Origin: an uncultured bacterium
GTDB lineage: Bacteria; Bacillota; Clostridia; Lachnospirales; Lachnospiraceae
Assembly: GCA_947063875.1 (NCBI GenBank)
Contig: CAMSTY010000016.1
Span: forward strand, 1 to 57,439
DNA length: 57,439 nt
Reading direction: 5' to 3'
The notes beneath the pieces are model-generated. The model saw only the letters and a list, made by a program, of their open reading frames with translations, was not told the origin of the DNA and did not search any database. Made by a program: the position numbers and the translations under genes. How positions within the stretch are numbered: position 1 is the first letter of the stretch; each line of letters starts with the position of its first letter. Positions 43,307 to 53,269 of this stretch are shown here, piece after piece.

Positions 43307-44383
43307 TTATGAAGCCTCCTTTGCAGCAGTATCTTTTTTCTTCCGGAAACGCTCCAGAAGCACGGAACGCATCTCAATGGCCTTCGGACTGGAATTAAAC
43401 AGCATCATCACAATAAGCACAACGGCATAGATCAGCATCCGATAGTCATTCAGCCCACGCAGAAGTTCCGGAAGCAGGGTTAGCACCACTGCAGCAATCA
43501 TGGAACCGCGGATATTGCCAAGGCCTCCCAAGACCACAAACACCAGAATCATGATAGACATATTATAGCCGAAGTTCTTCGGGGTCGCCGCCAATGTAGA
43601 CAGATTATGGGCATACAAAACGCCCGCTACCCCGGCCAGCGCAGCTGAGATAGAGAATGCCATCAGCTTATATTTGGTAATATTGATCCCGATGGACTCT
43701 GCCGCGATCCGGTTGTCGCGGATAGACATAATCGCCCGGCCCGTCCGGGAATGAATCAGGTTCAATACAATAAACAGCGTGATCAGCAGCAAAACCGTCG
43801 CGATCAGAAAAGTGGACGCCTTCGGCGTGCCGGTAATTCCCTGGGCCCCTTTGATAATGACCACCCCGGTCTCATCCATGCCCAGGGACATGGTATCTTT
43901 GATCGAGAAATGAAAACCGCCCTTATCCAGTCCGATATACATCACGTTGATCAGATTCTTAATAATCTCGCCAAAAGCCAGCGTGACAATAGCGAGATAA
44001 TCGCCCTTCAGGCGCAGTACCGGAATCCCGATCAGAATCCCGCATATCCCGGCAACAACTGCCCCGATCAGGATCGCAAGGAAAAACCTCAGCTGGAGAT
44101 TCGGCAGCACATTCTCCATACATTTCGTAAAAAACGCTCCGGAAAAAGCGCCTACGCACATAAATCCTGCGTGTCCCAAGCTCAGTTCCCCCAGGATTCC
44201 CACCGTAAGATTCAAGGAAATCGCCAAAATCGAATACATGCAAAGCGGTACCAGAATCCCCCTGAGCAGGCTGGTCATATGTCCGGTCTTATCCATAATC
44301 TGCACCAGTATCCAGCATCCTGCCACAATCCCGTATGTGATGCCGTTCTGCATTCGTACTTTATTTTTATTCATCACATTCAC
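43307..44383 (-). CDS. livM: Branched-chain amino acid ABC permease LivM
   Basis: Membrane permease of 358 residues with about ten hydrophobic helices. LGELSLGHAGFMCVGAF and LSPWVLRLKGDYLAIVTLAFGEI-type segments (here LRLKGDYLAIVTLAFGEI, about 122-139) are LivM hallmarks. ATG is directly adjacent to the livH stop. It forms the channel with LivH. Confidence 0.94.
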   Translation of the reverse strand: MNVMNKNKVRMQNGITYGIVAGCWILVQIMDKTGHMTSLLRGILVPLCMYSILAISLNLTVGILGELSLGHAGFMCVGAFSGAFFTKCMENVLPNLQLRFFLAILIGAVVAGICGILIGIPVLRLKGDYLAIVTLAFGEIIKNLINVMYIGLDKGGFHFSIKDTMSLGMDETGVVIIKGAQGITGTPKASTFLIATVLLLITLFIVLNLIHSRTGRAIMSIRDNRIAAESIGINITKYKLMAFSISAALAGVAGVLYAHNLSTLAATPKNFGYNMSIMILVFVVLGGLGNIRGSMIAAVVLTLLPELLRGLNDYRMLIYAVVLIVMMLFNSSPKAIEMRSVLLERFRKKKDTAAKEAS

Positions 44384-45265
44384 CTACACTTTCTCATTGA
44401 TTTTCCGTCCCAGAATACCGGTTGGGCGTACCAAAAGCACAATAATCAGAACAGAAAATACAATAGCGTCCGAAAGCTGGGAAGAGATATATGCCTTGGA
44501 AAGATTCTCAATCACGCCTAACAGGATACCTCCGATCAGCGCGCCGGGAATCGAACCAATGCCTCCGAATACTGCTGCCACAAAGGCCTTAATCCCAGGC
44601 ATGGAACCGGTATAAGGAGTCAGGGACGGGTATGTGGAACAGAGAAGCGCACCGGCGACAGCCGCCAAGGCAGAACCGATGGCAAAGGTAATGGCAATCG
44701 TACGGTTTACATCAATTCCCATGAGAGTGGCCGCTCCGTTGTCCTCCGATACGGCAAGCATGGCCTGTCCGATCTTCGTCTTATTGATAAAAGAAGTCAG
44801 CGCTGCCATGATAGCAATACAGGAAACAATCGTGACAATCGTAACGCTGGAAATGGTCAGCGCCCCGTCGGCAAGCTTCAGGTTCGGCAAAGTCACCACA
44901 GAGGTGAACTGGCGGGCATTCGATCCGAAGATCAGCAACGCTACATTCTGAAGAAGGTAGCTGACACCGATTGCCGTGATCAGGACGGCAAGCGAGGAAA
45001 CCCCTCTCAGCGGACGGTACGCCACTCTCTCAATTGTCACTCCCAGCACGGTACATATGACGACCGCAACCAGGATTCCCAGAAGCGGCGGCAGCCCCAT
45101 GGTGCTGACCACCGTAAATATGGCAAATCCTCCTACCATGATAATGTCTCCATGGGCAAAATTCAGCATTCTCGCGATGCCATACACCATAGTATAGCCA
45201 AGCGCGATAATGGCATAAATACTGCCCAGGCTGATTCCATTAATCAAATATGACAAAAAACTCAT
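44384..45265 (-). CDS. livH: Branched-chain amino acid ABC permease LivH
   Basis: Membrane permease of 293 residues with about eight helices. Begins with the LivH motif INGISLGSIYAIIALGYTMVYG (about 8-29) and has ARMLNFAHGDIIMVG. It is the first of livH-livM-livG-livF and has its own promoter 75 bases upstream, separate from the binding-protein gene livJ. Confidence 0.94.
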   Translation of the reverse strand: MSFLSYLINGISLGSIYAIIALGYTMVYGIARMLNFAHGDIIMVGGFAIFTVVSTMGLPPLLGILVAVVICTVLGVTIERVAYRPLRGVSSLAVLITAIGVSYLLQNVALLIFGSNARQFTSVVTLPNLKLADGALTISSVTIVTIVSCIAIMAALTSFINKTKIGQAMLAVSEDNGAATLMGIDVNRTIAITFAIGSALAAVAGALLCSTYPSLTPYTGSMPGIKAFVAAVFGGIGSIPGALIGGILLGVIENLSKAYISSQLSDAIVFSVLIIVLLVRPTGILGRKINEKV

Positions 45266-45339
45266 GAAATCCTACCCCTTTTCATCTTTTCTCTTCCATC
45301 TGAATTACAAAAACAGATGCAATAAAAATATTAAGTCGA

Positions 45340-45368
45340 ATTATATCATAGGAAGAAACGATGTGCAA
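45340..45368 (-). promoter_or_regulatory. Sigma-A promoter of livHMGF
   Basis: TTGCAC (45363-45368), 17-base spacer, TATAAT (45340-45345) on the minus strand, between the livJ terminator and livH. Confidence 0.8.
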
Positions 45369-45422
45369 GTAAAAATCTGCAGCCCGGCTTCTTATCTTCA
45401 CAAAATTCGATCGGCATATCCG

Positions 45423-45453
45423 GAAAAGGGAGCCATCCCTAAGACGGCTCCCT
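45423..45453 (-). terminator. Terminator between livJ and livH
   Basis: Arms AGGGAGCC and GGCTCCCT, 8 base pairs with an 11-base loop, followed on the minus strand by TTTTCC. It lies about 40 bases after livJ, so the binding protein can be expressed separately from the permease genes. Confidence 0.8.
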
Positions 45454-45491
45454 CATCGGCATTTTCTATATTATGCTTTTATATCCGACAA

Positions 45492-46718
45492 TTACTGCAT
45501 CTCGTAAACGCCATTTACAATCTTCACAGCCTTCGGAGCCTTACCGGTCTCACCGGCAGCATCCCATGTCATTTTCTCACCGGTCAACCCGTCGATGGTA
45601 ATCTCAGTCATAGCAGTCTTCATGGCCTCGCAGATTGCGGAAGCATCCATATCCGGAGTGATACCGGCCTGTTCTGCCGCTGCCTTGATGGCATATACGG
45701 CATCATAAGCATCTGCTGCGAACTGGTTAGGCTCAATCCCATAAGCAGCCACATACGCTTCTGTAAAGGCTTTGCTGCTTTCCTCGGTGGAAGAGAACGG
45801 AGTCAGAAGCATCACGCCCTCAGCCAGGGCAGTGTCAAAATTCTTCACGCTCAGGATACCGTCCATACCGTCCACGCCGAAGAATACGGGGGCAAACTCC
45901 TTATCGCTGGCCTGCTTTAAGATTACGGAAGCCTCCTGATAGTAGATCGGCATAAATACCAGTTCTGCGCCGGCCTCTTTTGCCTTGTCTAACTGTACGG
46001 AAAAATCAGTGTTGGTATCGGCAGTAAACGCCTCATCCGCCACGATCTCCAGGCCCTCATTGGCCGCCTCGGCTACAAAAGCCTCGCGGATACCGGAAGA
46101 ATATTCGGTGGAACTGTCATAAATAATCGCGATCTTGGTTCCCAGCTTATTCTCGCCGATGTACTTTGCGGAAGCCGTACCCTGAGCCGGGTCAGCAAAG
46201 CATACACGGAACACATTATCGGGAGCCGCACACTCCACGGCAGAACCGGACGGGGTAATCTGGAACAGATTGTCATTGGCAGACTCAGCTGCAACCGCAA
46301 TACAGGGTTTGGAGGTAACTGCGCCAACCAGCATCTGCATGTTCCAGTCTTTCAGAGTATTGTAAGCATTGACGGACTTCTCCGGGTCATGCTCATCGTC
46401 CTGGGAATTCATCTCCAGCATAGCGCCGTTTACGCCGCCTGCCTCATTGATCTCTTTCACGGCCAGATCCACACCGTTCTGTACGGCAATGCCATAAGCT
46501 GCCGCCGGCCCTGTCAGAGGCCCGATCACACCGATCTTAAACGCTTCGCCGTCCGCAGCCGGCGCCGCCTCTTCGCTTTCGCCTTTGTCTGCCGCTGTGG
46601 TGGCGTCATCTCCGGCGGCCTGTGCCGCTGTGGTGGGATCTGCGGAACTTCCGCCGCCGCATGCGGTCAGTGAAAAAACAAGCGCTGCCGCAAGTCCAAA
46701 ACCAACAAACTTTCTCAT
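45492..46718 (-). CDS. livJ: Branched-chain amino acid-binding lipoprotein LivJ
   Basis: Periplasmic-binding type I lipoprotein of 408 residues. Lipobox LTAC with cysteine 20, a low-complexity Ala/Thr/Glu linker to about 55, then the binding fold (FKIGVIGPLTGPAAAYG, about 60-76). It hands amino acids, probably leucine, isoleucine and valine, to LivHM. AGGAGGAG lies before the ATG. Its very strong promoter and separate terminator fit the high copy number needed by binding proteins. Confidence 0.93.
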   Translation of the reverse strand: MRKFVGFGLAAALVFSLTACGGGSSADPTTAAQAAGDDATTAADKGESEEAAPAADGEAFKIGVIGPLTGPAAAYGIAVQNGVDLAVKEINEAGGVNGAMLEMNSQDDEHDPEKSVNAYNTLKDWNMQMLVGAVTSKPCIAVAAESANDNLFQITPSGSAVECAAPDNVFRVCFADPAQGTASAKYIGENKLGTKIAIIYDSSTEYSSGIREAFVAEAANEGLEIVADEAFTADTNTDFSVQLDKAKEAGAELVFMPIYYQEASVILKQASDKEFAPVFFGVDGMDGILSVKNFDTALAEGVMLLTPFSSTEESSKAFTEAYVAAYGIEPNQFAADAYDAVYAIKAAAEQAGITPDMDASAICEAMKTAMTEITIDGLTGEKMTWDAAGETGKAPKAVKIVNGVYEMQ

Positions 46719-46743
46719 AATAGTTCTCCTCCTCTTTTAGTCA

Positions 46744-46807
46744 ACCAGATCTGTTCTGGTATTAGGATATGGCCTTTTGCACATGCAAAAAACCAAGCTT
46801 TTAAGCT
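46744..46807 (-). promoter_or_regulatory. livJ leader with three inverted repeats
   Basis: Three hairpin-capable repeats follow each other: AGCTTTTAAGCT (46796-46807), TTTTGCA with its complement (46775-46790), and ACCAGA with its complement (46744-46760). Together they fill most of the 90-base leader between the start point and the ribosome-binding site. No recognised riboswitch; no U-tract that would make the last one a terminator. Confidence 0.45.
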
Positions 46808-46814
46808 GAAAACC

Positions 46815-46843
46815 ATTATAGACGCATAAAAATCCATTGTCAA
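46815..46843 (-). promoter_or_regulatory. Sigma-A promoter of livJ
   Basis: TTGACA (46838-46843), 17-base spacer, TATAAT (46815-46820) on the minus strand: a consensus promoter, the best in the window. Confidence 0.9.
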
Positions 46844-46879
46844 GAACTTTTTATGCAGAGAAAACTTTTTGAAATACTT

Positions 46880-47890
46880 TTAATGATCCCAGTCCGCCTC
46901 TGTGCTTTCCTCCGTCTTGTGCCGCAGCATCAGGTCATTTACAGCAGTTTTTGGCTCCTTTCCTTCAAACAGCACCCGGTTTACCTCCCTGATAATCGGC
47001 ACAGGGACATGGTACTTTTCTGCAAGAGCCAACCCTGCCTTTGCAGAGTAGACGCCTTCCACCACCATTTTCACCTCATCCATGGCGGCCTGCATGGAAT
47101 ATCCCCTGCCAATCAGGATTCCCGCCTGCCGGTTCCGGCTGTGCATGCTGGCGCAGGTCACAATCAGGTCGCCAATACCGGAAAGCCCGCTGAAAGTAGA
47201 CGGCCTGCCTCCCATTGCCAACCCCAGCCTGGTAATCTCATAAATTCCGCGTGTAATCAACGCCGCCTTGGTATTGTCCCCGTATCCCAGGCCGTCCGCA
47301 ATCCCTGCTGCCAGGGCAATCACGTTTTTCAGGGCGCCGCCCACTTCGATCCCCAAAATATCCGGACTGGTGTAGACTCGGAAGACAGGACTCATAAATT
47401 GTTCCTGAATATATTCTGCCACCTTGCGGCTTTTGGCTCCTGCCACACAGGTGGTAGGAAGGCCCCGGCTTACCTCTTCCGCATGGCTGGGTCCTGACAG
47501 CACCGCCACATCCGCCATGGGAAGCTCCTGTCCTATCACCGAGGACAGCGTCATCAGCGTGGAATCCTCAATCCCTTTTGCCACATTGACCAGAAGCTGC
47601 CCCCTTTTGCAGAATGCCCGCATCCTGGCTGCGGTCTGACGTACATAGATGGAAGGAACCGACATCACCAGAAAGTCCTTACCTGCCATCGCCTGCTCCA
47701 GGTCTTTGGTGAACAGCATGGATTCCGGCAGCATAAGATCCGGTAATGTGCGAAGCCTGCGGGTCTGGTCCAGCGCTTCGATCTCTTCTCCCACTGCCGA
47801 CCATACCACAACCTCGTTTCCCTGATGGTATAAAAGCGAAGCAAGAGCAATTCCCCAGCTTCCCGCACCTATAATTCCGACTTTTGTCAT
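46880..47890 (-). CDS. gpsA: Glycerol-3-phosphate dehydrogenase [NAD(P)+]
   Basis: Makes sn-glycerol 3-phosphate from dihydroxyacetone phosphate for phospholipid synthesis. The 336 residues show the Rossmann motif GAGSWGIALA (7-16), LSGPSHAEEV, and the catalytic lysine in GGALKNVIALAAGI. It follows plsY by 37 bases; PlsY uses its product as acceptor. AAAGGAGA precedes the ATG. Confidence 0.97.
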   Translation of the reverse strand: MTKVGIIGAGSWGIALASLLYHQGNEVVVWSAVGEEIEALDQTRRLRTLPDLMLPESMLFTKDLEQAMAGKDFLVMSVPSIYVRQTAARMRAFCKRGQLLVNVAKGIEDSTLMTLSSVIGQELPMADVAVLSGPSHAEEVSRGLPTTCVAGAKSRKVAEYIQEQFMSPVFRVYTSPDILGIEVGGALKNVIALAAGIADGLGYGDNTKAALITRGIYEITRLGLAMGGRPSTFSGLSGIGDLIVTCASMHSRNRQAGILIGRGYSMQAAMDEVKMVVEGVYSAKAGLALAEKYHVPVPIIREVNRVLFEGKEPKTAVNDLMLRHKTEESTEADWDH

Positions 47891-47927
47891 CGCAATCTCC
47901 TTTCCGCCGCCCTTTTGCCCTGCATTT

Positions 47928-48566
47928 TTACTTTTTCTTTGCCCCCAGTTTATTCTCCGTCCCGGACAGCAGCCGTTTAATATTCGTGCGGTGACGCCAG
48001 ATTCCCATCACACTGATCACACAAGCCATCATGCAAAATTCCGGCAAAAATGCCTCGGAAATCCCAAAATCGCCCCGGATTCCCAAAGAAACCATTCCTA
48101 TGCAGAACAAAATCATGACCAGAATCGAGCCAAGAGAGACATAACGGGTCACGGCCACTACCGCCACGAACACCACCAGGCAGACAAGCATCACCCGCCA
48201 GTCCATGGCGAGCAGAAGGCCGGCAGACGCCGCAATGCCTTTTCCTCCCTTAAATCCCATATAAAACGGAAAGTTATGTCCAAGCACTACGCCAAACCCG
48301 GTATATAAAAGATAAACATAAATCATCTGCGGCTGTTCCCGGAACAGATACCGCGTCAAAAGGCAGGCAAAGACCATCTTCAGGGCATCCCCCCAGAACA
48401 CAATGAATCCTGCCTTAACCCCCATCACCCGCAGCACGTTGGTACTGCCGGAATTCCCGCTGCCATAGTTGCGGATATCCATATTGTGGGCTTTGCTGTA
48501 AAGATAGCCGGTCTGAAACAGGCCGAACACATAACCCATTGCCAAACAGATCGCTCTCTCCATCAC
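47928..48566 (-). CDS. plsY: Glycerol-3-phosphate acyltransferase PlsY
   Basis: Membrane acyltransferase transferring acyl groups from acyl-phosphate to glycerol 3-phosphate. The 212 residues have several transmembrane helices and the family motifs [12 protein letters not shown] (about 36-47) and [15 protein letters not shown]. The start overlaps the end of der (ATGA). Confidence 0.95.
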   Translation of the reverse strand: MMERAICLAMGYVFGLFQTGYLYSKAHNMDIRNYGSGNSGSTNVLRVMGVKAGFIVFWGDALKMVFACLLTRYLFREQPQMIYVYLLYTGFGVVLGHNFPFYMGFKGGKGIAASAGLLLAMDWRVMLVCLVVFVAVVAVTRYVSLGSILVMILFCIGMVSLGIRGDFGISEAFLPEFCMMACVISVMGIWRHRTNIKRLLSGTENKLGAKKK

Positions 48567-49891
48567 TGCTCCTTTCCCGACCGCTCCCGAATAAGAAATT
48601 TGAGCGCCGTCCCCTTAAAGCCAAAAGTTTCCCGAATCTTATTCTCCAGATATCTGACATAGGAAAAATGCATCAGTCCCTTGTCGTTGACAAACACTAC
48701 AAAAGTCGGAGGCTTTACCGCCACCTGAGTCATATAGAACAGTTTCAGGCGTTTGCCTTTATCTGACGGCGGCTGCTGCAATGCGACCGCCTCCATCATA
48801 ATCTCATTAAGCACGCCGGTAGACACCCGCATATTCTGATTCTGCCGTACCACGTCAATCAGTTCAAACAGTTTTGCCAGGCGCTGCCCGGTAACTGCTG
48901 AAATAAAAATCATCTCCGCATACTGCATAAAGGATAAGGTGTCCTGAATCTTCTTCGTATATTCGTAAATCGTTTTGTCCGTCTTTTCAATCGCATCCCA
49001 TTTGTTGACCGCTACAATGATTCCCTTGCCCCGGTCATGGGCAATCCCGGCAATCTTGGCATCCTGTTCCGTCACGCCCTCGGCCGCGTCGATGACCAGC
49101 ACTACGACATCCGCCCGCTCTACCGCAGATACGGTGCGGATAATGCTGTATCTTTCCAGGTCTTCCTTGATCCTGCTTTTTCTTCTGAGGCCTGCCGTAT
49201 CGATAAATACGTATTCTGTCCCGTCATGCACCACCTCAGTATCCACGGCATCCCGGGTCGTCCCTGCAATATCGGATACGATTACCCGGTTCGCCCCGAT
49301 CAGCTTATTAATAATAGAAGATTTTCCGACATTGGGTTTGCCGACGATCGCCACCCGCGGCCGTTCATCTTCCTCTTCCTCCAGCTGCTCGGCCCGGAAA
49401 TGTTTTGCCACCTCATCCAGAAGGTCGCCGATCCCCAGCCGTGACGCCGCCGAAACGGCAACCGGGTCCCCGATCCCCAGATTATAAAATTCATAAACGT
49501 CATTTCCGTATTTCTGGAAGCTGTCCACCTTATTGACTGCCAGCACGACCGGCTTTGCCGAACGGCGCAGCATATCGGCAACCTTGGAATCGGAATCCAC
49601 CAGGCCCTGCCTCACATCAACAATAAATACAATCACATCTGCCGTATCAATCGCAATCTGTGCCTGCTCCCGCATCTGCGAAAGAATAATGTCTTTGCTG
49701 TCCGGTTCAATGCCCCCGGTATCGATCAGGGTAAAATTCATATTCAGCCAGGTGCAATCCGCGTAGATCCGGTCCCGGGTCACTCCGGGCGTATCCTTGA
49801 CAATCGAAATCGTCTCTCCGGCCAGCGCATTGAACAGGGTAGACTTTCCCACATTGGGCCTTCCTACAATCGCAACAATTGGTTTACTCAT
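48563..49891 (-). CDS. der: Ribosome-associated GTPase Der (EngA)
   Basis: Essential GTPase of 50S assembly with two tandem GTPase domains. Walker A motifs are GRPNVGKST (about 10-18) and GKPNVGKSS (about 183-191), with NKVD and NKWD specificity motifs, then a KH-like C-terminal domain. The 442 residues are full length. The start overlaps the end of the DUF512 gene by 8 bases. Confidence 0.97.
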   Translation of the reverse strand: MSKPIVAIVGRPNVGKSTLFNALAGETISIVKDTPGVTRDRIYADCTWLNMNFTLIDTGGIEPDSKDIILSQMREQAQIAIDTADVIVFIVDVRQGLVDSDSKVADMLRRSAKPVVLAVNKVDSFQKYGNDVYEFYNLGIGDPVAVSAASRLGIGDLLDEVAKHFRAEQLEEEEDERPRVAIVGKPNVGKSSIINKLIGANRVIVSDIAGTTRDAVDTEVVHDGTEYVFIDTAGLRRKSRIKEDLERYSIIRTVSAVERADVVVLVIDAAEGVTEQDAKIAGIAHDRGKGIIVAVNKWDAIEKTDKTIYEYTKKIQDTLSFMQYAEMIFISAVTGQRLAKLFELIDVVRQNQNMRVSTGVLNEIMMEAVALQQPPSDKGKRLKLFYMTQVAVKPPTFVVFVNDKGLMHFSYVRYLENKIRETFGFKGTALKFLIRERSGKEQ

Positions 49892-51317
49892 GTCTCCTCC
49901 ATTCTGATTCTGTCAGTTCATACCCCTGGTGGGAATATAACTCTTCATCTGCTTCATTTCTTCCCAAAATGGCGTTCAGCAAATCCCGACCGCCCGATTT
50001 TACAATATTTACCGGAACTTGTAAAGTATTTTGTACCTGCATACGGGTAATATCATCCAGAAAAACCTCTTCTCCGCTGCGAAACATGCAAATCGGCAGC
50101 AGCAAACGCTCTCCCAGCTCCTTGCCTGTCAGCTGGGCGATAACATCCTGCCCGGTAAGAAGGCCGGCCACCGTAATTCTTTCACCGAAAAAATCGTTGC
50201 GGATGGCATAGACATGAACCTGTTTATGCGGATACTGTCCGGTGATTTTCTCTATTTGCCGTTTCAGATAAGGATATGCCAGTTCTCCGGTTGCAACCGA
50301 CAAAATCTCCGCCCTGCCGGCGGCATCCGCTTCCCCGAAGTCCCCTGTTTGCTGTTCTTGCTCTTTGTCTGCCCGTTCCGCCTCTTTTAGGGCCTCTGAC
50401 ACCTCGCATTCCAGAAGGCGCAGCATCCCCACCCCGTTTTCCAGCTGAGGATAACCGTCGTATCGCCCATCCTCCGGCAATTTTCGGCCTGCCAGGATAT
50501 AAAACTCGTCGCTGGCATGAATAAAATGGTTTCCCCACTTTGCATAAAGCCTCTCCTGCCATCGCTCGATAATGTCCAATGCCTCTGCTGCTGTTTCCGC
50601 GTCAAAAGCTTCTAACGGATACAGGCCATCCCGAAACTTTGACAATCCCACCGGCACCACGGATACGCTCTCCATCACGGGAAGGTAATTTGCCAGATCC
50701 GCGATGGTTCTTTCCAGTTCAGCCCCGTCGTTGATCCCCCGGCACAGGACAATCTGCCCGTTCATCGGCACTTTGGCCTCAAAAAGCCTGTCTATCTTTT
50801 TTAACGCCTCTCCGGCGAAGCGGTTATGAAGCATCTCACAGCGCAGTTTTGGATTCGTCGTATGCACGGATATATTGACCGGCGCCAGCTTAAAGCGGAT
50901 GATTCGTTCAATATCATGATCCTTCATATTGGTCAGAGTGATATAATTCCCCTGCAGAAAGGACAGGCGGGAATCGTCATCCTTAAAATACAGGGTTTCT
51001 CGCATCCCGGGCGGCATCTGGTCAATAAAGCAGAAAATACATCGGTTGCTGCAGGATTTGTAATCACTCATCAACCCGTTTTCAAAAGTGATTCCCAAAT
51101 CCTCGTAATCATTTTCTATATCCAGTTCCCACAGTTCACCGTCTGCCTTTTCTACCAGCATCACCATGCTTTCACTGTCTGCATAATATTCATAGTCAAA
51201 AATATCTTCAATCTCGTTTCCGTTAATCTCAAGCAGAAAATCTCCTGCCTCCAGTTCCAGCTCTTCTGCAATCGAACCTGGCGCCACTGCCTGGATCTTA
51301 TGTTTTTTCTTCTTCAT
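49884..51317 (-). CDS. DUF512 radical-SAM-like protein with N-terminal PDZ domain
   Basis: Protein of 477 residues. An N-terminal PDZ-like domain (about 5-60) precedes the Cys triad C89-x3-C93-x2-C96 ([14 protein letters not shown]), a radical SAM-type iron-sulfur site. A radical-SAM-like barrel and the DUF512 region follow. The family is widespread in Clostridia upstream of der and has no established reaction. A Glu/Gln-rich stretch near 315-330 interrupts the C-terminal part. It is the first gene of the der-plsY-gpsA transcript. Confidence 0.92.
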   Translation of the reverse strand: MKKKKHKIQAVAPGSIAEELELEAGDFLLEINGNEIEDIFDYEYYADSESMVMLVEKADGELWELDIENDYEDLGITFENGLMSDYKSCSNRCIFCFIDQMPPGMRETLYFKDDDSRLSFLQGNYITLTNMKDHDIERIIRFKLAPVNISVHTTNPKLRCEMLHNRFAGEALKKIDRLFEAKVPMNGQIVLCRGINDGAELERTIADLANYLPVMESVSVVPVGLSKFRDGLYPLEAFDAETAAEALDIIERWQERLYAKWGNHFIHASDEFYILAGRKLPEDGRYDGYPQLENGVGMLRLLECEVSEALKEAERADKEQEQQTGDFGEADAAGRAEILSVATGELAYPYLKRQIEKITGQYPHKQVHVYAIRNDFFGERITVAGLLTGQDVIAQLTGKELGERLLLPICMFRSGEEVFLDDITRMQVQNTLQVPVNIVKSGGRDLLNAILGRNEADEELYSHQGYELTESEWRRHE

Positions 51318-51344
51318 ACGGCCTTCCTCTCCTGTTCTTTCCTT

Positions 51345-51373
51345 ATCATATCAATATTCCCATGCTTTGTAAA
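51345..51373 (-). promoter_or_regulatory. Sigma-A promoter of the DUF512-der-plsY-gpsA operon
   Basis: TTTACA (51368-51373), 17-base spacer, TATGAT (51345-51350) on the minus strand, about 30 bases before the first gene. Confidence 0.75.
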
Positions 51374-51416
51374 GGAATGGGATTTTGTTTTTTTTCGCAA
51401 AATATGTCGCTTTCTA

Positions 51417-51446
51417 TTGACGGTCTGCTTTGAAGGATGCTATAAG
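51417..51446 (+). promoter_or_regulatory. Sigma-A promoter of the PRPP-synthetase-like gene
   Basis: TTGACG (51417-51422), 18-base spacer, TATAAG (51441-51446), about 47 bases before the ATG. It points away from the DUF512-der promoter. Confidence 0.7.
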
Positions 51447-51493
51447 TAAAGTAGTTTGTTTTTTACAACATTCAACCCGGGAAGGAGTCTATC

Positions 51494-52702
51494 ATGGCAA
51501 ACAACTATGTATTTAATGATGTATTGCCCATTGCTCCGCTGAAGATCGCGGCATTGGAAAGCTGCAGGAGGCTTGCAGAGAAAGTCAACAGCCACATTGT
51601 GGAATTTCGGAAAAACGACACAGAGGAATTGCTGCGCCGGCAGAAGGATCTCAATTATCGGGGATATCATGTAGACTCCTATCTGTTAAAATGTTCCTGT
51701 CCCCGTTTTGGGAGCGGTGAAGCAAAGGCTGTAATCCAGGAATCCGTCCGTGGCACGGACCTTTTTGCCATGGTGGACGTCACCAATTACAGTATTCCCT
51801 ACAAGATTTGCGGCTACACCAATCACATGTCACCGGATGACCATTATCAGGATCTGAAGCGCATCATCGGCTCCTCTGTTGCCACCGCTCACCGGATCAA
51901 TGTCATCATGCCGTTTCTTTATGAGGGGCGCCAGCATAAACGCACCAAACGCGAATCCTTAGACTGTGCTATGGCGCTGGAAGAATTGGTCTCCATGGGA
52001 GTCTCCAACATTATCACCTTCGATGCCCATGATCCAAGAGTCCAGAATGCGATCCCTCTGAATGGTTTTGACAATTTTATGCCTACCTACCAGTTTATCA
52101 AAACCTTATTCTCCCATGACCACACTTTAAAAATCGACAAGGATCATCTGATGGTCATCAGCCCGGATGAGGGCGCTATGAACCGCGCTGTATATCTGGC
52201 AAATAATCTGAGCGTGGATATGGGAATGTTTTATAAACGGCGGGATTATTCCCGTATCATCGACGGCCGCAACCCCATTGTCGCCCATGAATTTCTCGGT
52301 TCTTCCGTAGAAGGCAAAACCGTGCTGATTATCGACGACATGATCGCGTCCGGGGAAAGTATGCTTGACACCGCCAGGGAATTAAAAGACCGAAAAGCAA
52401 AGAAAGTTATCATCTGCTGTACTTTTGGATTGTTTACCAATGGCCTGGAGAAATTTGACGAGTTTTATCATAAAGGTTTTATCGATTATGTGATTACTAC
52501 CAATTTGAACTACCGCCCGCAGACGCTTCTGGAGCGGGAATGGTATCTGGAAGCAGACATGAGCAAATATCTGGCGGCCATTATCAACTCTTTCAACCAT
52601 GATGTCTCAATCGGCGCCGCCTTATCTTCCACGGACAAGATCCAAAAGCTGGTGCAGAGATACCAGGCTGACGGATACGAATATTTCCAGAGGATTACAT
52701 AA
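51494..52702 (+). CDS. Ribose-phosphate pyrophosphokinase-like protein (long form)
   Basis: PRPP synthetase family protein of 402 residues; typical Prs has about 315. PRPP-binding loop VLIIDDMIASGESM (277-290) has Ser-Gly where canonical enzymes have Thr-Gly, and YKRR (247-250) matches the catalytic Lys/Arg loop. An N-terminal stretch of about 85 residues and extra segments around 100-150 enlarge the first domain. It should make PRPP for nucleotide, His and Trp synthesis. AAGGAG lies 7 bases before the ATG. It is monocistronic, with its own promoter and terminator. It may be the only Prs or a paralogue; the window cannot tell. Confidence 0.85.
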   Translation: MANNYVFNDVLPIAPLKIAALESCRRLAEKVNSHIVEFRKNDTEELLRRQKDLNYRGYHVDSYLLKCSCPRFGSGEAKAVIQESVRGTDLFAMVDVTNYSIPYKICGYTNHMSPDDHYQDLKRIIGSSVATAHRINVIMPFLYEGRQHKRTKRESLDCAMALEELVSMGVSNIITFDAHDPRVQNAIPLNGFDNFMPTYQFIKTLFSHDHTLKIDKDHLMVISPDEGAMNRAVYLANNLSVDMGMFYKRRDYSRIIDGRNPIVAHEFLGSSVEGKTVLIIDDMIASGESMLDTARELKDRKAKKVIICCTFGLFTNGLEKFDEFYHKGFIDYVITTNLNYRPQTLLEREWYLEADMSKYLAAIINSFNHDVSIGAALSSTDKIQKLVQRYQADGYEYFQRIT

Positions 52703-52713
52703 TATCGTCTGAG

Positions 52714-52750
52714 AAAGGCTGAGATCTGCCTGCAAGCCATCTCAGCCTTT
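52714..52750 (+). terminator. Strong terminator shared by convergent genes
   Basis: Perfect 12-base-pair stem AAAGGCTGAGAT/ATCTCAGCCTTT with a 13-base loop, ending in TTTTTC on the plus strand. The 3' arm overlaps the last codons of the minus-strand kinase gene, so it serves both directions. Confidence 0.85.
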
Positions 52751-53269
52751 TTCATGGTTTTTCTTCCGGCTCCGGAAATATTGGTTCAGCTGCCTTTGGT
52801 TCCGAATAATTGTTATTTTTTTGCCATACTGCCTTTGCACCGCTTCATATTCCCTTTTGCGTTCTTTGGCACGCCCTTCCAAGAAAACCCACCGGACAAA
52901 CTCCCAGTCCAGCTTTTCCGTACACCCGTCTCCCATATCGTTTCTTGTTCTGCCTTTATATTTCCGGTAACGCCGCCATACCCGGTACAGGCAGGAAAAA
53001 CGATTAAAACTGAGAAACACAATCTGATCTGCCTCAGCAAGGCGGCGTTCGTACTGCGTTTTCGTATAATTTCCGTCTATGACCCAGGATGTATGAGAAT
53101 CCAGGAAACGGGCAACCATCTCCCGCATCTCCTCCCGCGGCCTTGGATTCCACCCGGGAAGCCAGAAGATATGATCCAGATGAAGAACCGGGATATGATA
53201 AATGCTCCCCAAATATTCTGTCAACGTGGATTTTCCGCTCCCACTGTATCCGATCACCATAATTTTCAT
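52742..53269 (-). CDS. P-loop kinase-like protein (DNA topology modulation/FlaR type)
   Basis: A 175-residue protein of the adenylate-kinase-like family often named topology modulation protein or FlaR. Walker A GYSGSGKST follows the start closely (about 6-14), then LDHIFWLPGW, WVIDGNY and an Arg/Lys-rich lid-like region. The reaction is unknown. I chose ATG 53269 because GGAGGGACTTACAG is upstream and it overlaps the pgeF stop (ATGA); a longer frame to 53290 is unsupported. Confidence 0.85.
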   Translation of the reverse strand: MKIMVIGYSGSGKSTLTEYLGSIYHIPVLHLDHIFWLPGWNPRPREEMREMVARFLDSHTSWVIDGNYTKTQYERRLAEADQIVFLSFNRFSCLYRVWRRYRKYKGRTRNDMGDGCTEKLDWEFVRWVFLEGRAKERKREYEAVQRQYGKKITIIRNQRQLNQYFRSRKKNHEKG

